Source of the DNA: Acetobacteraceae bacterium
Lineage (GTDB): Bacteria > Pseudomonadota > Alphaproteobacteria > Acetobacterales > Acetobacteraceae
Assembly: GCA_003164135.1 (NCBI GenBank)
Contig: PLSD01000039.1
Coordinates: 1 to 64,000 of the forward strand
DNA: 64,000 bases
Direction: 5' to 3'
How positions within the stretch are numbered: position 1 is the stretch's first letter; each line of letters starts with the position of its first letter. The notes beneath the pieces were generated by a model. It did not search any database and was not told the origin of the DNA. It worked only from the letters and a program-made list of their open reading frames with translations. Made by a program: the position numbers and the translations under genes. This document shows positions 27,613-36,499 of the stretch, piece after piece.

Positions 27613-27936
27613 GTTCGACCCTCCGTAATTTATTGTAGGCTTCCCCTCTTATGCCAAGAATCCCTTGCATCCGGAAGTCTGTCCCAAATTTTAGCACTTC
27701 ACCGGCCAGCTTCATGCAAAAAATCCGGTTCTAAGGGATGCCGCCAGGGCCGCCCATTAGGAAGTCGTTGACAATACCAAAGGTTTCTGCGCGAGATTTG
27801 GTGGCAATCGACTTTGGCTTGACTTGGGAACGCGCACCCGGCGATCGGACGCATACAAGACTTCCAATCACCCGGTTGTCCCTCAATCCGCGCGGCAGGC
27901 GCGCGGCGGGCCAATGTTAAGGAGCGACGACTAGTT
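27613..27936. promoter_or_regulatory. Gene-free stretch: acs promoter side and cold-shock leader
   Basis: This 324-base divergent region holds no credible gene. Towards csp there are two -35-like sites, TTGACA (27768-27773) and TTGACT (27819-27824), neither with a good -10, then AAGGAG (27919-27924) before the ATG at 27937. If the first is used, csp has a leader of over 120 bases, the kind of long leader known to carry cold-responsive structure in cspA genes. A 60-codon frame inside it is not credited. Confidence 0.45.
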
Positions 27937-28140
27937 ATGGCTACCGGCACTGTTAAGTGGTTCAACACCACCAAAGGATATGGGTTTATTGTTCCCCAGG
28001 ATGGCGGCAAGGACGTGTTCGTCCACATTACCGCCGTACAATCCGCGGGTCTGCGTGGCTTGAACGAGGGCCAGAAGGTCACATTCGACATCGCAATGGA
28101 ACGTGGCAAAGCCGCCGCGATCAATCTTAAAGCCGTCTGA
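27937..28140 (+). CDS. CspA-family cold-shock protein
   Basis: A 67-residue single cold-shock domain that binds single-stranded RNA and DNA. RNP1 is KGYGFIVP and RNP2 is VFVHITAV, with [14 protein letters not shown] at the start. Most family members have SGLR/GLK before the final strands, as here ([11 protein letters not shown]). It has its own leader and terminator, so it is a single-gene unit. Confidence 0.95.
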   Translation: MATGTVKWFNTTKGYGFIVPQDGGKDVFVHITAVQSAGLRGLNEGQKVTFDIAMERGKAAAINLKAV

Positions 28141-28188
28141 GACACCCTGCCGGCAGTTCGCGGGCCAAAACCGGTCTTTCGCACTTTT

Positions 28189-28217
28189 AACGGGGCTCAA
28201 CGGCCCCGTTGTTTTTG
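28189..28217 (+). terminator. Rho-independent terminator of csp
   Basis: AACGGGGC (28189-28196) pairs with GCCCCGTT (28203-28210) around a six-base loop, followed by GTTTTTG. Confidence 0.85.
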
Positions 28218-28365
28218 TTGCAGCCAGTTTGTTGCAATCAGGTGAAAACATCGCTACCCCGGCACGTACCTCAGGTTAAGACCCAACGGGCGTCCTGATG
28301 GCTGAGTCCGGCTGTATCCATGCGGAATATTTGGCGGCCTCAGCGGATTAATTGAGGGGGAAGAC

Positions 28366-30018
28366 ATGGACGGTTTGAGTACGCCGCAACCGGTCCCGGC
28401 TTTCGAGCCGTCGAGCGAGCCTGCGTTTGCCATGCTCGACGATGCGGTAGGCCAGTTCGGCCCGCGCCCGGCCATAGATTTCCTTGGCCGCCACTGGACT
28501 TATGAACAACTCGGCGCGTTGACCAATCGTGCCGCCGCCGGCATGCAGAAGCTGGGCGTCCGCCAGGGGGTAAATGTTGGGCTTTGCCTGCCCAACTGCC
28601 CGTATTCCATCATCATGTACTACGCCATCCTCAAGGCCGGCGGCACGGTGGTGAACTTCAACCCGCTCTACACGCTGGCGGAAATCGAGTCGCAGGCGCG
28701 CGAGACCGATGTCAGCATCATGGTTTCGCTGGACGTCGCCCTGATCCAGGATAAAATCGGCAAACTCGCCGCCAGCGGCGTGTTCAAGCGGGTTGTCATC
28801 TGCCGCATGGCCGCAGTCCTCACCCCGCTCAAGTCCCTCGCCTTCAGGCTGTTCAAGCGCAAAGAGTTGGGGCAGGTTCCCGATCACGCCCCTTATGTAA
28901 CGTTCGAGCGCCTGATCTCCGGCCCGGCACTACCCGCCCCGGTCGCGATCGACCCCACCCGGCACATCGCGGTACTGCAATTCACGGGGGGCACCACCGG
29001 CACGCCCAAGGCCGCCCAGCTCACTCATGCCAATATCAGTGTCAATGTCAGGCAGGTACTGGTGGCCTTGCCCGAAACCATCCCCGGCGAGGAACGGATG
29101 CTGGCGATCCTGCCGTTCTTCCACGTCTTCGCGATGACCGCCGCGATGAATCTCGCATTGAGCATCGGCGCCGAGATTATCCTGCTGCCCCGGCTCGACC
29201 TGAAACTGCTGATGCGCACCATCTACCACCGCCGCCCGACCATTCTGCCCGGCGTGCCCACGCTGTTCACCGCCATCAGCAACGCTGCCGAGGCTTCGGG
29301 CAAAACCGATCTGCGCTTCATCAAATTTTGCGTCTCCGGCGGTGCCCCGCTCTCGGCCGAAGTGCTCGACCGGTTCGAGCGCATTTCAAATTGTCATATC
29401 CTAGAGGGCTACGGTCTTTCGGAAACCTCGCCGGTACTCACCCTCAACGTGCCGAGTGCGACCAAACGCGGCAGTGTCGGCCGCGCGCTGCCAGGCACCA
29501 CAATCGAAATCCGCGATCCCGAAAACCCACCCATCCTGATGCCCCAGGGCGCGCGGGGCGAAATCTGCGCCCGTGGGCCGCAAGTGATGCAGGGCTATTA
29601 CCACCAGCGGGAAGCGGCGCAGGTCTTTGTCGAAGGCGCGTTCCGCACGGGGGATATCGGTTATCTCGACGAGGAGGGCTATCTCTTCATTGTCGACCGC
29701 ATCAAGGACATCATCATCTGCGGCGGCTACAACGTGTATCCGCGCACCATCGAGGAAGCCGCCTACCAGCATCCCGCCGTGCAGGACGCCATCGCCATCG
29801 GCGTGCCGGACCAGTACCGGGGGCAGGCGCCTAAGCTCTTTGTCACCCTGCGCGCCGGCCAGCAGGCCACCGGCCCGGAAATTCTTGAGTTTCTGAAAGA
29901 ACGCCTGAACAAGATCGAAATGCCCCGCGCCGTGGAAGTGCGCGAGACCTTGCCGAAAACCATGGTCGGCAAACTCTCCAAAAAAGAACTGGTGGCAGAG
30001 GAAGCCAAACTAGGCTGA
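28366..30018 (+). CDS. Long-chain fatty acid-CoA ligase
   Basis: A 550-residue ANL-superfamily enzyme that makes acyl-CoA via an acyl-adenylate. Motifs: FTGGTTGTPKAAQLTH (P-loop), GYGLSETSP, and DRIKDIIICGGYNVYPRTIEE as the hinge and fatty acid signature, then the catalytic lysine near MVGKLSKKEL. The pattern fits FadD-type long-chain ligases. GAGGGGG precedes the ATG. It lies 51 bases upstream of hprK, between chvG and the PTS genes in a block that is not usual there. Confidence 0.9.
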   Translation: MDGLSTPQPVPAFEPSSEPAFAMLDDAVGQFGPRPAIDFLGRHWTYEQLGALTNRAAAGMQKLGVRQGVNVGLCLPNCPYSIIMYYAILKAGGTVVNFNPLYTLAEIESQARETDVSIMVSLDVALIQDKIGKLAASGVFKRVVICRMAAVLTPLKSLAFRLFKRKELGQVPDHAPYVTFERLISGPALPAPVAIDPTRHIAVLQFTGGTTGTPKAAQLTHANISVNVRQVLVALPETIPGEERMLAILPFFHVFAMTAAMNLALSIGAEIILLPRLDLKLLMRTIYHRRPTILPGVPTLFTAISNAAEASGKTDLRFIKFCVSGGAPLSAEVLDRFERISNCHILEGYGLSETSPVLTLNVPSATKRGSVGRALPGTTIEIRDPENPPILMPQGARGEICARGPQVMQGYYHQREAAQVFVEGAFRTGDIGYLDEEGYLFIVDRIKDIIICGGYNVYPRTIEEAAYQHPAVQDAIAIGVPDQYRGQAPKLFVTLRAGQQATGPEILEFLKERLNKIEMPRAVEVRETLPKTMVGKLSKKELVAEEAKLG

Positions 30019-30069
30019 ATTCGCAAAGCCCTTCCGCTCGCGTTAAAAACTTGCCACATTCCCTCCATC

Positions 30070-30504
30070 ATGCGCTTACACGCCTCTTGCGCCGCCCGGC
30101 CTGGTCCGGACGGTTACGACGCCATTCTGCTCCTCGGTCCCCCGGGGGCGGGCAAGTCCGACTTTTTGCTGCGCCTGATCCATGAGGGCTTTACGCTCGT
30201 GGCTGATGACCAGGTGGTGATTTGGAACGGCATTGCCTCCGCCCCGGAGGCACTGGCCGGCCTGCTGGAAGTGCGCGGCCTGGGTATTTTTCGCCTGCCG
30301 CATCTGGCCAGTGCGCCGTTGCGGCTGGTCATCCAGTTAGGCGTGCCGGCGAAGCGCCTGCCGCAGCCTGAGACCCACCCGGAATTGGGCCTGCCGCTTG
30401 TCACCATCGACCCCTCAGCCCCGTCAGCCCCCGCTCGCGCCGTGCTGGCGCTGGAGGCCGCCTGCGGCCGCGTCACCCAGATTGCCGGGAGCTTCGCGCC
30501 ATGA
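30070..30504 (+). CDS. hprK: Short HPr kinase/phosphorylase
   Basis: The 144-residue protein is the short alphaproteobacterial HprK, only the catalytic domain, that phosphorylates and dephosphorylates HPr on serine. The P-loop is GPPGAGKS (23-30), followed by LVADDQVVIW and LLEVRGLGIFRL, the HprK signature. The stop overlaps the rapZ start (ATGA), and EIIA, ptsH and ptsI follow, forming a regulatory PTS without sugar permeases. Ser52 of the neighbouring HPr is the expected target. Confidence 0.94.
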   Translation: MRLHASCAARPGPDGYDAILLLGPPGAGKSDFLLRLIHEGFTLVADDQVVIWNGIASAPEALAGLLEVRGLGIFRLPHLASAPLRLVIQLGVPAKRLPQPETHPELGLPLVTIDPSAPSAPARAVLALEAACGRVTQIAGSFAP

Positions 30505-31400
30505 ATACGGTGGCGCCAAAACTCAGTATCGTCCTCGTCACCGGTTTCTCCGGGGCAGGCAAAAACGCCATCCTGCGCGCGCTGGAGGATCTCGGCTTCG
30601 AGACCATCGACAATCCCCCGCTCGCCACGCTGGAAGACCTCGCCGGCCGCGCCGAGAAAAACCTCGCCATCTGCGTCGATGCCCGTTCCCGCGGGTTTTC
30701 CGCCGAGGCCGTGCTGACAACCCTTGAGCATCTGCGCACGCGTCCCTCGCTCAACCCCTCGCTGGTCTTCGCCACCGCGACGCCAGAGGTGCTGCTAGGC
30801 CGCTATTCCGAGACCCGCCGCCGCCATCCGCTGGCGCAATCGGGCCCCGTGGCGGAGGGAATCGCGTTGGAACGCACGCTCACCGCCCCGCTGGCCCAGG
30901 CGGCCGACGTGCTGATCGACACCTCCAACCTGCCGCTGGCACGCCTGCGGGCCATCGTCGAACAGAATTTCGGCGCCGGCGCTCCGGCGATGGCAATTTC
31001 CCTGGTTTCCTTCGCTTATCCAGGTGGTCTGCCACCCGAGGCCGACCTGGTTTTCGACGCCCGATTCTTGCGCAATCCGCATTACGATCCCGCGTTGCGA
31101 CCCTTAAGTGGCCTGGATCCTGAAATTGGAAGCTTCATCGAGCAGGACCCTGATTTTGCGGCTTATTTCAAGCATATCAAGGACATCGTTGAATTTTTAT
31201 TGCCAAGATTCGTGCAGGAAGGAAAAAAATATGCAACAATCTGTATCGGATGTACCGGCGGGCAACATAGATCAGTGTATATGATTGAAAAACTTAAAAC
31301 TTGTTTAGGCAAAGCGGGATGGCGCGTGAGCGTGACCCACCGTGAAGCCGCCAAGTTTGAAGCCGCACGCGCCAACCAGAAATTACACGCCAAGGAATGA
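30501..31400 (+). CDS. rapZ: RNase adapter protein RapZ
   Basis: A 299-residue P-loop protein of the RapZ/YvcJ family, which in enterobacteria senses glucosamine-6-phosphate and guides RNase E to the GlmZ RNA. The nucleotide loop is GFSGAGKN (15-22): the usual final serine is replaced by Asn22, which would change Mg2+ coordination. The C-terminal metabolite-sensing CIGCTGGQHRSVYMIE is intact. It is translationally coupled to hprK and ends ten bases before EIIA, a conserved linkage with nitrogen- or regulatory-PTS genes. Confidence 0.92.
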   Translation: MNTVAPKLSIVLVTGFSGAGKNAILRALEDLGFETIDNPPLATLEDLAGRAEKNLAICVDARSRGFSAEAVLTTLEHLRTRPSLNPSLVFATATPEVLLGRYSETRRRHPLAQSGPVAEGIALERTLTAPLAQAADVLIDTSNLPLARLRAIVEQNFGAGAPAMAISLVSFAYPGGLPPEADLVFDARFLRNPHYDPALRPLSGLDPEIGSFIEQDPDFAAYFKHIKDIVEFLLPRFVQEGKKYATICIGCTGGQHRSVYMIEKLKTCLGKAGWRVSVTHREAAKFEAARANQKLHAKE

Positions 31401-31410
31401 GTCTCTTAAC

Positions 31411-31833
31411 ATGATCGGTCTGGTTCTTGTTACCCATGGCGCGCTCGCCATAGCTTTGCGCGACGCCATGGAACACGTTGTCGGCAAGCAGAAAAATGTT
31501 GCCACCGTGTGCGTCGAATCGGACGCCGAGTTTGAGAGCCAGCGCGCGGAAATCGCCAGCCGGCTGGACGAGGTCAATTCCGGCGATGGCGTGATTCTGC
31601 TGACCGACATGTTCGGCGGCACGCCCAGCAATCTGGCTATGTCCATGCTCAGCAAGCCCGGCGTGGAGATCATCGGCGGCGTGAATCTGCCCATGCTGGT
31701 GAAACTGGCGAAAATCCGCGGCACCCAGACCCTGGCCGAGGCGGTCCAATGCGCCGAGGACGCCGGACGTAAATACATCTGTTCTGGCCACGAAATTCAA
31801 CACCCCACCACCACCCCGCGCGCCGCGGAGTAG
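31411..31833 (+). CDS. PTS EIIA component, mannose-family fold
   Basis: A 140-residue EIIA of the ManX/PtsIIA-Man fold with phospho-accepting His9 in VTHG and the loop TDMFGGTPSNLAM. In alphaproteobacteria this protein ends the EI-HPr phospho-relay and works as a regulatory output rather than in sugar transport; no EIIB or EIIC gene is in the window. ATG 31411 starts MIGLVLVTHG, the family N-terminus. Two bases separate it from ptsH. Confidence 0.93.
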   Translation: MIGLVLVTHGALAIALRDAMEHVVGKQKNVATVCVESDAEFESQRAEIASRLDEVNSGDGVILLTDMFGGTPSNLAMSMLSKPGVEIIGGVNLPMLVKLAKIRGTQTLAEAVQCAEDAGRKYICSGHEIQHPTTTPRAAE

Positions 31834-31835
31834 AC

Positions 31836-32123
31836 ATGAGCGAAAACAGCGCGGCGATTGCAATCGATGTTGGCGTCGTCAACCGGCGGGGCCTGCACGC
31901 GCGCGCGGCGGCCAAGCTGGTCACCCTGGCGGAACGGTTCAGCGCCTCGGTCGATGTCGCCAAGGATGGCCAAAGCGTTTCCGCCCGTTCGATCATGGGG
32001 CTGATGATGCTGGGCGCCGGCCAGGGCAGCACCGTGCGCCTCACCGCCGAGGGGTTTGACGCGAGGGAGGCCCTGGACGCCATTGCCGCGCTGATCGAGG
32101 CCGGCTTCCATGAAACAGACTAG
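31836..32123 (+). CDS. ptsH: HPr phosphocarrier protein
   Basis: A 95-residue HPr with an N-terminal extension of about six residues. His21 in RRGLHARAAAK is the site phosphorylated by EI; Ser52 in ARSIMGLMMLGAGQGS is the site for HprK. It therefore joins both arms of the regulatory PTS in this operon. Its 3' end overlaps the ptsI start by 14 bases. Confidence 0.95.
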   Translation: MSENSAAIAIDVGVVNRRGLHARAAAKLVTLAERFSASVDVAKDGQSVSARSIMGLMMLGAGQGSTVRLTAEGFDAREALDAIAALIEAGFHETD

Positions 32124-33876
32124 CCCAGCCGAGCGGCGCTTCACCGGCCATCCGGTATCGCCCGGCATCGGCATCGGCCCGGTGCACGAGACAGCGGAGC
32201 CCGCGCTTGTCATCACCCATAAAAAAATCTCGGCGGCGGATGCTGCCGCCGAGATGGCCCGGCTGGAGGAAGCCCTGGCCCGCTCACGGCACCAGTTAGG
32301 CAAGCTCAAAGCGCGGCTGGCCGGCCTGCCCGAGCAAAGCCAGTCGGAGATCGCGCCGCTGATTGACGCCTACCTGCACATGCTGGGCCCCTCCCGGCTG
32401 ATGCGCGGCATCAAGGCACGGGTACATGATGGTCTGATCACCGCCGAAGCCGCCGTGCACGCGGAAGCCGAAGCTCAGGCCGAGGCCATCCTGGCGCTCA
32501 CCGGCTCGGACCGGCAAGGCCGCGCGCGCCGGGCAGAGGAAGTACGCGAGATCGGCCGCCGTATCCTGCGCAACCTTACCCGCCAGCCTTTCCGTAGCTT
32601 TGCCGGCCTGCCCCAAGGCTGCGTCCTCGCCGCCAACGACCTGCGCCCGGCTGACGCCGCGCTGATTCAGCCGGCCAATTTCGCAGGCATCATCACCGAG
32701 GAAGGCGGCTCCGACGGCCACACCGCCGTCATGCTGCGCGCGCTTGGCCTGCCCGCCGTGCTCGGCGCCACCGGCGTGCTCTCCGCCGCGGAGCCCGGCA
32801 GCCTCGCGATTATCGATGGCGACTCCGGCACCATCATCCTCAATCCCACCCACGCCAGCCTGGAAGCCGCACGGCAAAAACTTGCAGCCATCACCCGCAC
32901 CCGCCGCGCGCTCATCCGCCTGCAACGCCTCCCCGCCGCCACGCGCGACGGCACGGCCGTCAGCCTGCAAGCTAATCTCGAACTGCCCTTCGAACTGCCG
33001 ATGATCGCGGAGTCCGGCGCGCACGGCATTGGCTTGCTGCGCAGCGAATTCATCTTCATGAACCGCGAAATCCTCCCCGACGAGGATACCCAAACCCAGA
33101 TCTACCAAAATATCGTGGAAGCCATGGACGGCGACCCGGTAACCATCCGCGTCCTCGACTGGGGGTCGGATAAGGAAATCGAGGCGCTCAGCGCGTATCT
33201 GCCGGTACAGGACGAGCCAAACCCGGCGCTGGGCCTACGCGGCATCCGCCTGCTGCTGCGCCACCCGGCGCTGCTGGAAACCCAGCTTGCCGCCATCCTG
33301 CGGGCCGGTGCCACCGGTCCGGTGCGCATCATGCTCCCTATGGTCTCGCTCACCGCCGAAATTCGGGCCACCCGTGAAATCTACGATCGTGTCTGGAAGC
33401 GCCTGAAGCGCAAGGGTGTGCGCATTGCCGCGCAAAAACCGCCGCTCGGCATCATGGTGGAAACCCCCGCCGCCGCCCTTGCCGCGCGCCAGCTTGCCAC
33501 CCATGCCGATTTCTTCGCAATCGGCACCAACGACCTTACCATGTACACGCTGGCGGCTGACCGCGGCCTGCCAGTGGGCAGCAAACTCTACGACCCGCTG
33601 GAACCCGCAGTGCTCTCTCTCATCAGCATGACTGCCGCCGCCGCCGCCGCCGCGAAAATTCCCGTCTCGCTTTGCGGCGAACTCGCCAGCCGCGAACAAG
33701 CCGCCCCCCTGCTGCTTGGCCTTGGCATCCGCCAGCTCTCCATGCATGGCAACGCCATCCCCCGCGTCAAACGCGCCATCCGCGCCGTCAGCCTTGCACA
33801 ATGCGACGACCTCGCCACCGCCGCCTTGGCCGCCCCCGACGCCGACGCCGTCCGCGACATTATCCGCGAGGTTTGA
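32110..33876 (+). CDS. ptsI: PTS enzyme I
   Basis: This 588-residue PEP-protein phosphotransferase feeds phosphate from PEP to HPr. The phospho-histidine is His204 in EGGSDGHTAVMLRALGLPAV, where family members usually have TSH instead of DGH. The C-terminal PEP-binding TIM barrel shows LLRSEFIFMNRE, ALGLRGIRLLL and FAIGTNDLTMYTLAADRG. There is no GAF domain, so it is PtsI-like rather than PtsP. Last gene of the operon. Confidence 0.94.
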   Translation: MKQTSPAERRFTGHPVSPGIGIGPVHETAEPALVITHKKISAADAAAEMARLEEALARSRHQLGKLKARLAGLPEQSQSEIAPLIDAYLHMLGPSRLMRGIKARVHDGLITAEAAVHAEAEAQAEAILALTGSDRQGRARRAEEVREIGRRILRNLTRQPFRSFAGLPQGCVLAANDLRPADAALIQPANFAGIITEEGGSDGHTAVMLRALGLPAVLGATGVLSAAEPGSLAIIDGDSGTIILNPTHASLEAARQKLAAITRTRRALIRLQRLPAATRDGTAVSLQANLELPFELPMIAESGAHGIGLLRSEFIFMNREILPDEDTQTQIYQNIVEAMDGDPVTIRVLDWGSDKEIEALSAYLPVQDEPNPALGLRGIRLLLRHPALLETQLAAILRAGATGPVRIMLPMVSLTAEIRATREIYDRVWKRLKRKGVRIAAQKPPLGIMVETPAAALAARQLATHADFFAIGTNDLTMYTLAADRGLPVGSKLYDPLEPAVLSLISMTAAAAAAAKIPVSLCGELASREQAAPLLLGLGIRQLSMHGNAIPRVKRAIRAVSLAQCDDLATAALAAPDADAVRDIIREV

Positions 33877-33885
33877 GAACGAAGC

Positions 33886-34077
33886 TTACGTCCCGGTCGC
33901 CATCAGCAGCACGACGAGGGCGACGGCCACGCCTTGCAGGATCACGCGCAGTCGCATGAGTTTGTTGGAGGTTCGCGGGTCACGGTTGGCGTCCACCATG
34001 CCGATGGCACCGATCAGCATGACGACGACGACGGCGAGCATATCGGCCATAAGCACGGCTATAATAATATCTCTCAT
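33886..34077 (-). CDS. Twin transmembrane helix small protein (HIG1-type)
   Basis: A 63-residue membrane protein with two helices (about 3-25 and 44-61) joined by a charged loop DANRDPRTSNKLMRLRVILQG. The SNKLMRxRVILQG segment is the signature of the bacterial HIG1-like twin-helix family found across alphaproteobacteria; mitochondrial relatives are respiratory supercomplex factors, so a link to cytochrome oxidase is plausible but unproven. It is convergent with ptsI and divergent from the mscS-type gene. Confidence 0.85.
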   Translation of the reverse strand: MRDIIIAVLMADMLAVVVVMLIGAIGMVDANRDPRTSNKLMRLRVILQGVAVALVVLLMATGT

Positions 34078-34171
34078 AGGGGCTATATAACCCTGGACTG
34101 GGCTTTGTGCATACCGCTGTGCACTGCCTTCGTGGTTGACTCTGCTGCCATTACCCCTTCTGGCTCACCGC

Positions 34172-36499
34172 ATGCGCATTGCTCCTCTTCTTGCCCTTGT
34201 CCTGGTATTGGCTTTTGGTGTCCCGGCTGCTGGTTGGGGTTCTGCCCCGCCCCAAACCGTGCCGGCGGCGGCTGCTGCCGCACCCGCTCCGGCCAAGCCT
34301 GTCAGCGCCATTATTCCCGGCTCACCGCTTGCCGCCCTTACGGCCGCCGCCACCAACCCTCCCGACCCCGACGCCAACACACCGGCTCCTTTTGGTACCA
34401 ACTGGTTCGGCTTTTCCCTTGCCAGCGCCATTGGCGCGGACGCGGCTGGGACGTTCGATGACTTTACCGGCGCGTTCCAGCAATCCATCCAGCTCACGCC
34501 CGTGCTGGACTGGCTGCAAAGCTTTGCGCAAGCCCCGGTCCGGCGCGCCCACCTCGTCGGTATTGCCGAGGGTTTGTGCCTCACGATTCTTCCCGCCCTT
34601 ATCGTCGCAGCCGCCTTGCGCTTCGTTTTGGGGCGCCCCCGCCGCGGACTGATCAGCCATGCGGTGCCGCTCCCCACCACGGTTCCGCCCAATGATGACG
34701 AGGATCAGGGGCTGGCCGATGCCGAAGCAGGGGGAAGCGAAAAGCTCCCCGGCCGGCGAATCTCCTTGCGTGCCTGGGCGCGCCGCTTGCTGTTCGGCAT
34801 GCTGCACTTTGGCCTTCAGCTCCTGCCACTGGTCGGTTTTGCGCTGGTCATCGGCATCCTCCTCGCAAACGGGCTTGCAGCCCCCCGCCCGGCGCATCTT
34901 GCCGTCATCGGCCTGACCAACGCCTATCTGCTCGCGCGCGTCATCCTCGAAACCCTTGGTTTCCTCATTGCCCCCGGCGCACCCAGCCTGCGCCTCATCG
35001 CCATGCCAGGCGTGCGTGCCGCCTGGTTGATGCGTCAGGCCGCGGCAATGCTTGCCACCGCCTTTTTCGGCTACGCCCTTGTCTCCGTTGGCGAGTTGCT
35101 GGGGCTCGTGGAGGCGGGCACCGCTGTTGTCATCCGCCTTATCGCTTTGGCCATTAACATCGAAATCGCCATCGCCATCTGGCAGAGCCGGCATCAAGTT
35201 GGGCAGTGGATTGCCGGCCCGCCGGAAGCAACCGGCGCTTTTGCGAGCTTCCGGCGGCGGCTAGGCAGCATTTGGCACTATCCGGCGCTGTTCTACGTTC
35301 TCGCCCTCTGGGTCGCCTGGGCCGGCGGCGTGCATAATGCCTTTGGCGTGTTGCTGCGGGCGATCCTGGTCTGCGTTGCCGCCCTGGTGCTTGGCCGCTT
35401 CGCGTGGACAGGCAGTTCAGTCCTGCTGGAACGGCTCTTCCCCGGCACGGCTGATACCGCCCACCCCGCATTGTTCGCACGGGCGCGTGCCTATAATCCG
35501 CTCATCCGCGTGCTCATTCGCATCACCATCGCCATTGCGGTCGTCGTCATCATTTTGCAGGGCTGGGGGGTCGGCGCCGCCGGCTGGCTGCTCACCAACC
35601 CGATCAGTCTCAGCCTTATCAGTGCCAGCATTTCCATTGTCATTACCGTCGCCGTCGCACTGGTTTTGTGGGAATGCGCCAATCTGTTTCTCGCCGGCCG
35701 GATCGAGCGCCTGTCCATCACGGGCCGCACCACCCAGGCGTCACGCTTGCGCACCCTGCTGCCGATGCTCAAAGCCACGCTCGGGGTCACCATCTTCCTG
35801 ATCGCCGGACTCATCTGCCTCTCCAAAATCGGCGTCAACGCCGCCCCGCTGTTGGCCGGCGCCGGCGTGCTCGGCATTGCCATCGGCTTTGGCAGCCAAA
35901 AGCTGGTGCAGGATGTCATCACCGGCCTGTTCCTGCTGCTGGAGGACGCGATGCAGGTCGGCGACGTTGTTGCGCTGGCCGGCATGACCGGCACGGTCGA
36001 GCGCCTCTCGATTCGAACCATCCGCCTGCGCGGCGGGGACGGCTCCACCAATATCATCCCATTCTCCGCCGTCACCACCGTCACCAACATGACGCGCGAT
36101 TTCGGCTACGCGCAGATATCCATCAATGTCGGCTACCAGGAAAACCTCGACCGCGCGTTCGCCGTGCTGACCGACATCGCACGCACCATGCGCGCCGAGC
36201 CCGCCTGGGCGGCGATGATCCGCGACGATCTGCAGCTTTTCGGCCTGGACCAGTTCGGCGCCAATGGCCTTGTCGTCACCGGGCAAATCCGCACCGGCCC
36301 CGGCCAGCACTGGGCCGTACGGCGGGAGTTCTACGGCCGGGTGCAGAAGCGCTTCGCCGCGGAAGGGATCGAAATCTCCTACGCCCAGCCGAGCTACACC
36401 ATCGACCCGGCCTTAATCCAAAGTCTGGCCGAGGCGGTCGCTACCGCCCAGCATCCACCAGCACCCGCCGGCCAGAAGCCCGTCGCCGCGCCGGAATAA
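34172..36499 (+). CDS. Large mechanosensitive channel, MscS family
   Basis: A 775-residue multi-pass protein. A signal peptide (MRIAPLLALVLVLAFGVPAAG) leads into a low-complexity Pro/Ala periplasmic stretch, about ten helices, and the MscS pore-lining and beta domains: GAGVLGIAIGFGSQKLVQDVITGLFLLLED followed by DVVALAGMTGTVERLSIRTIRLR is the signature, split here by position near residue 570. Such large MscS homologues release solutes during osmotic downshock. ATG 34172 is preferred over TTG 34136 since it begins the signal peptide. Its last 59 bases overlap the convergent methyltransferase gene. Confidence 0.88.
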   Translation: MRIAPLLALVLVLAFGVPAAGWGSAPPQTVPAAAAAAPAPAKPVSAIIPGSPLAALTAAATNPPDPDANTPAPFGTNWFGFSLASAIGADAAGTFDDFTGAFQQSIQLTPVLDWLQSFAQAPVRRAHLVGIAEGLCLTILPALIVAAALRFVLGRPRRGLISHAVPLPTTVPPNDDEDQGLADAEAGGSEKLPGRRISLRAWARRLLFGMLHFGLQLLPLVGFALVIGILLANGLAAPRPAHLAVIGLTNAYLLARVILETLGFLIAPGAPSLRLIAMPGVRAAWLMRQAAAMLATAFFGYALVSVGELLGLVEAGTAVVIRLIALAINIEIAIAIWQSRHQVGQWIAGPPEATGAFASFRRRLGSIWHYPALFYVLALWVAWAGGVHNAFGVLLRAILVCVAALVLGRFAWTGSSVLLERLFPGTADTAHPALFARARAYNPLIRVLIRITIAIAVVVIILQGWGVGAAGWLLTNPISLSLISASISIVITVAVALVLWECANLFLAGRIERLSITGRTTQASRLRTLLPMLKATLGVTIFLIAGLICLSKIGVNAAPLLAGAGVLGIAIGFGSQKLVQDVITGLFLLLEDAMQVGDVVALAGMTGTVERLSIRTIRLRGGDGSTNIIPFSAVTTVTNMTRDFGYAQISINVGYQENLDRAFAVLTDIARTMRAEPAWAAMIRDDLQLFGLDQFGANGLVVTGQIRTGPGQHWAVRREFYGRVQKRFAAEGIEISYAQPSYTIDPALIQSLAEAVATAQHPPAPAGQKPVAAPE

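Noticed and set aside
27738..27920. 60-codon frame in the cold-shock leader
   Set aside because: Lies between promoter-like sites and the csp ribosome site, with no family likeness.
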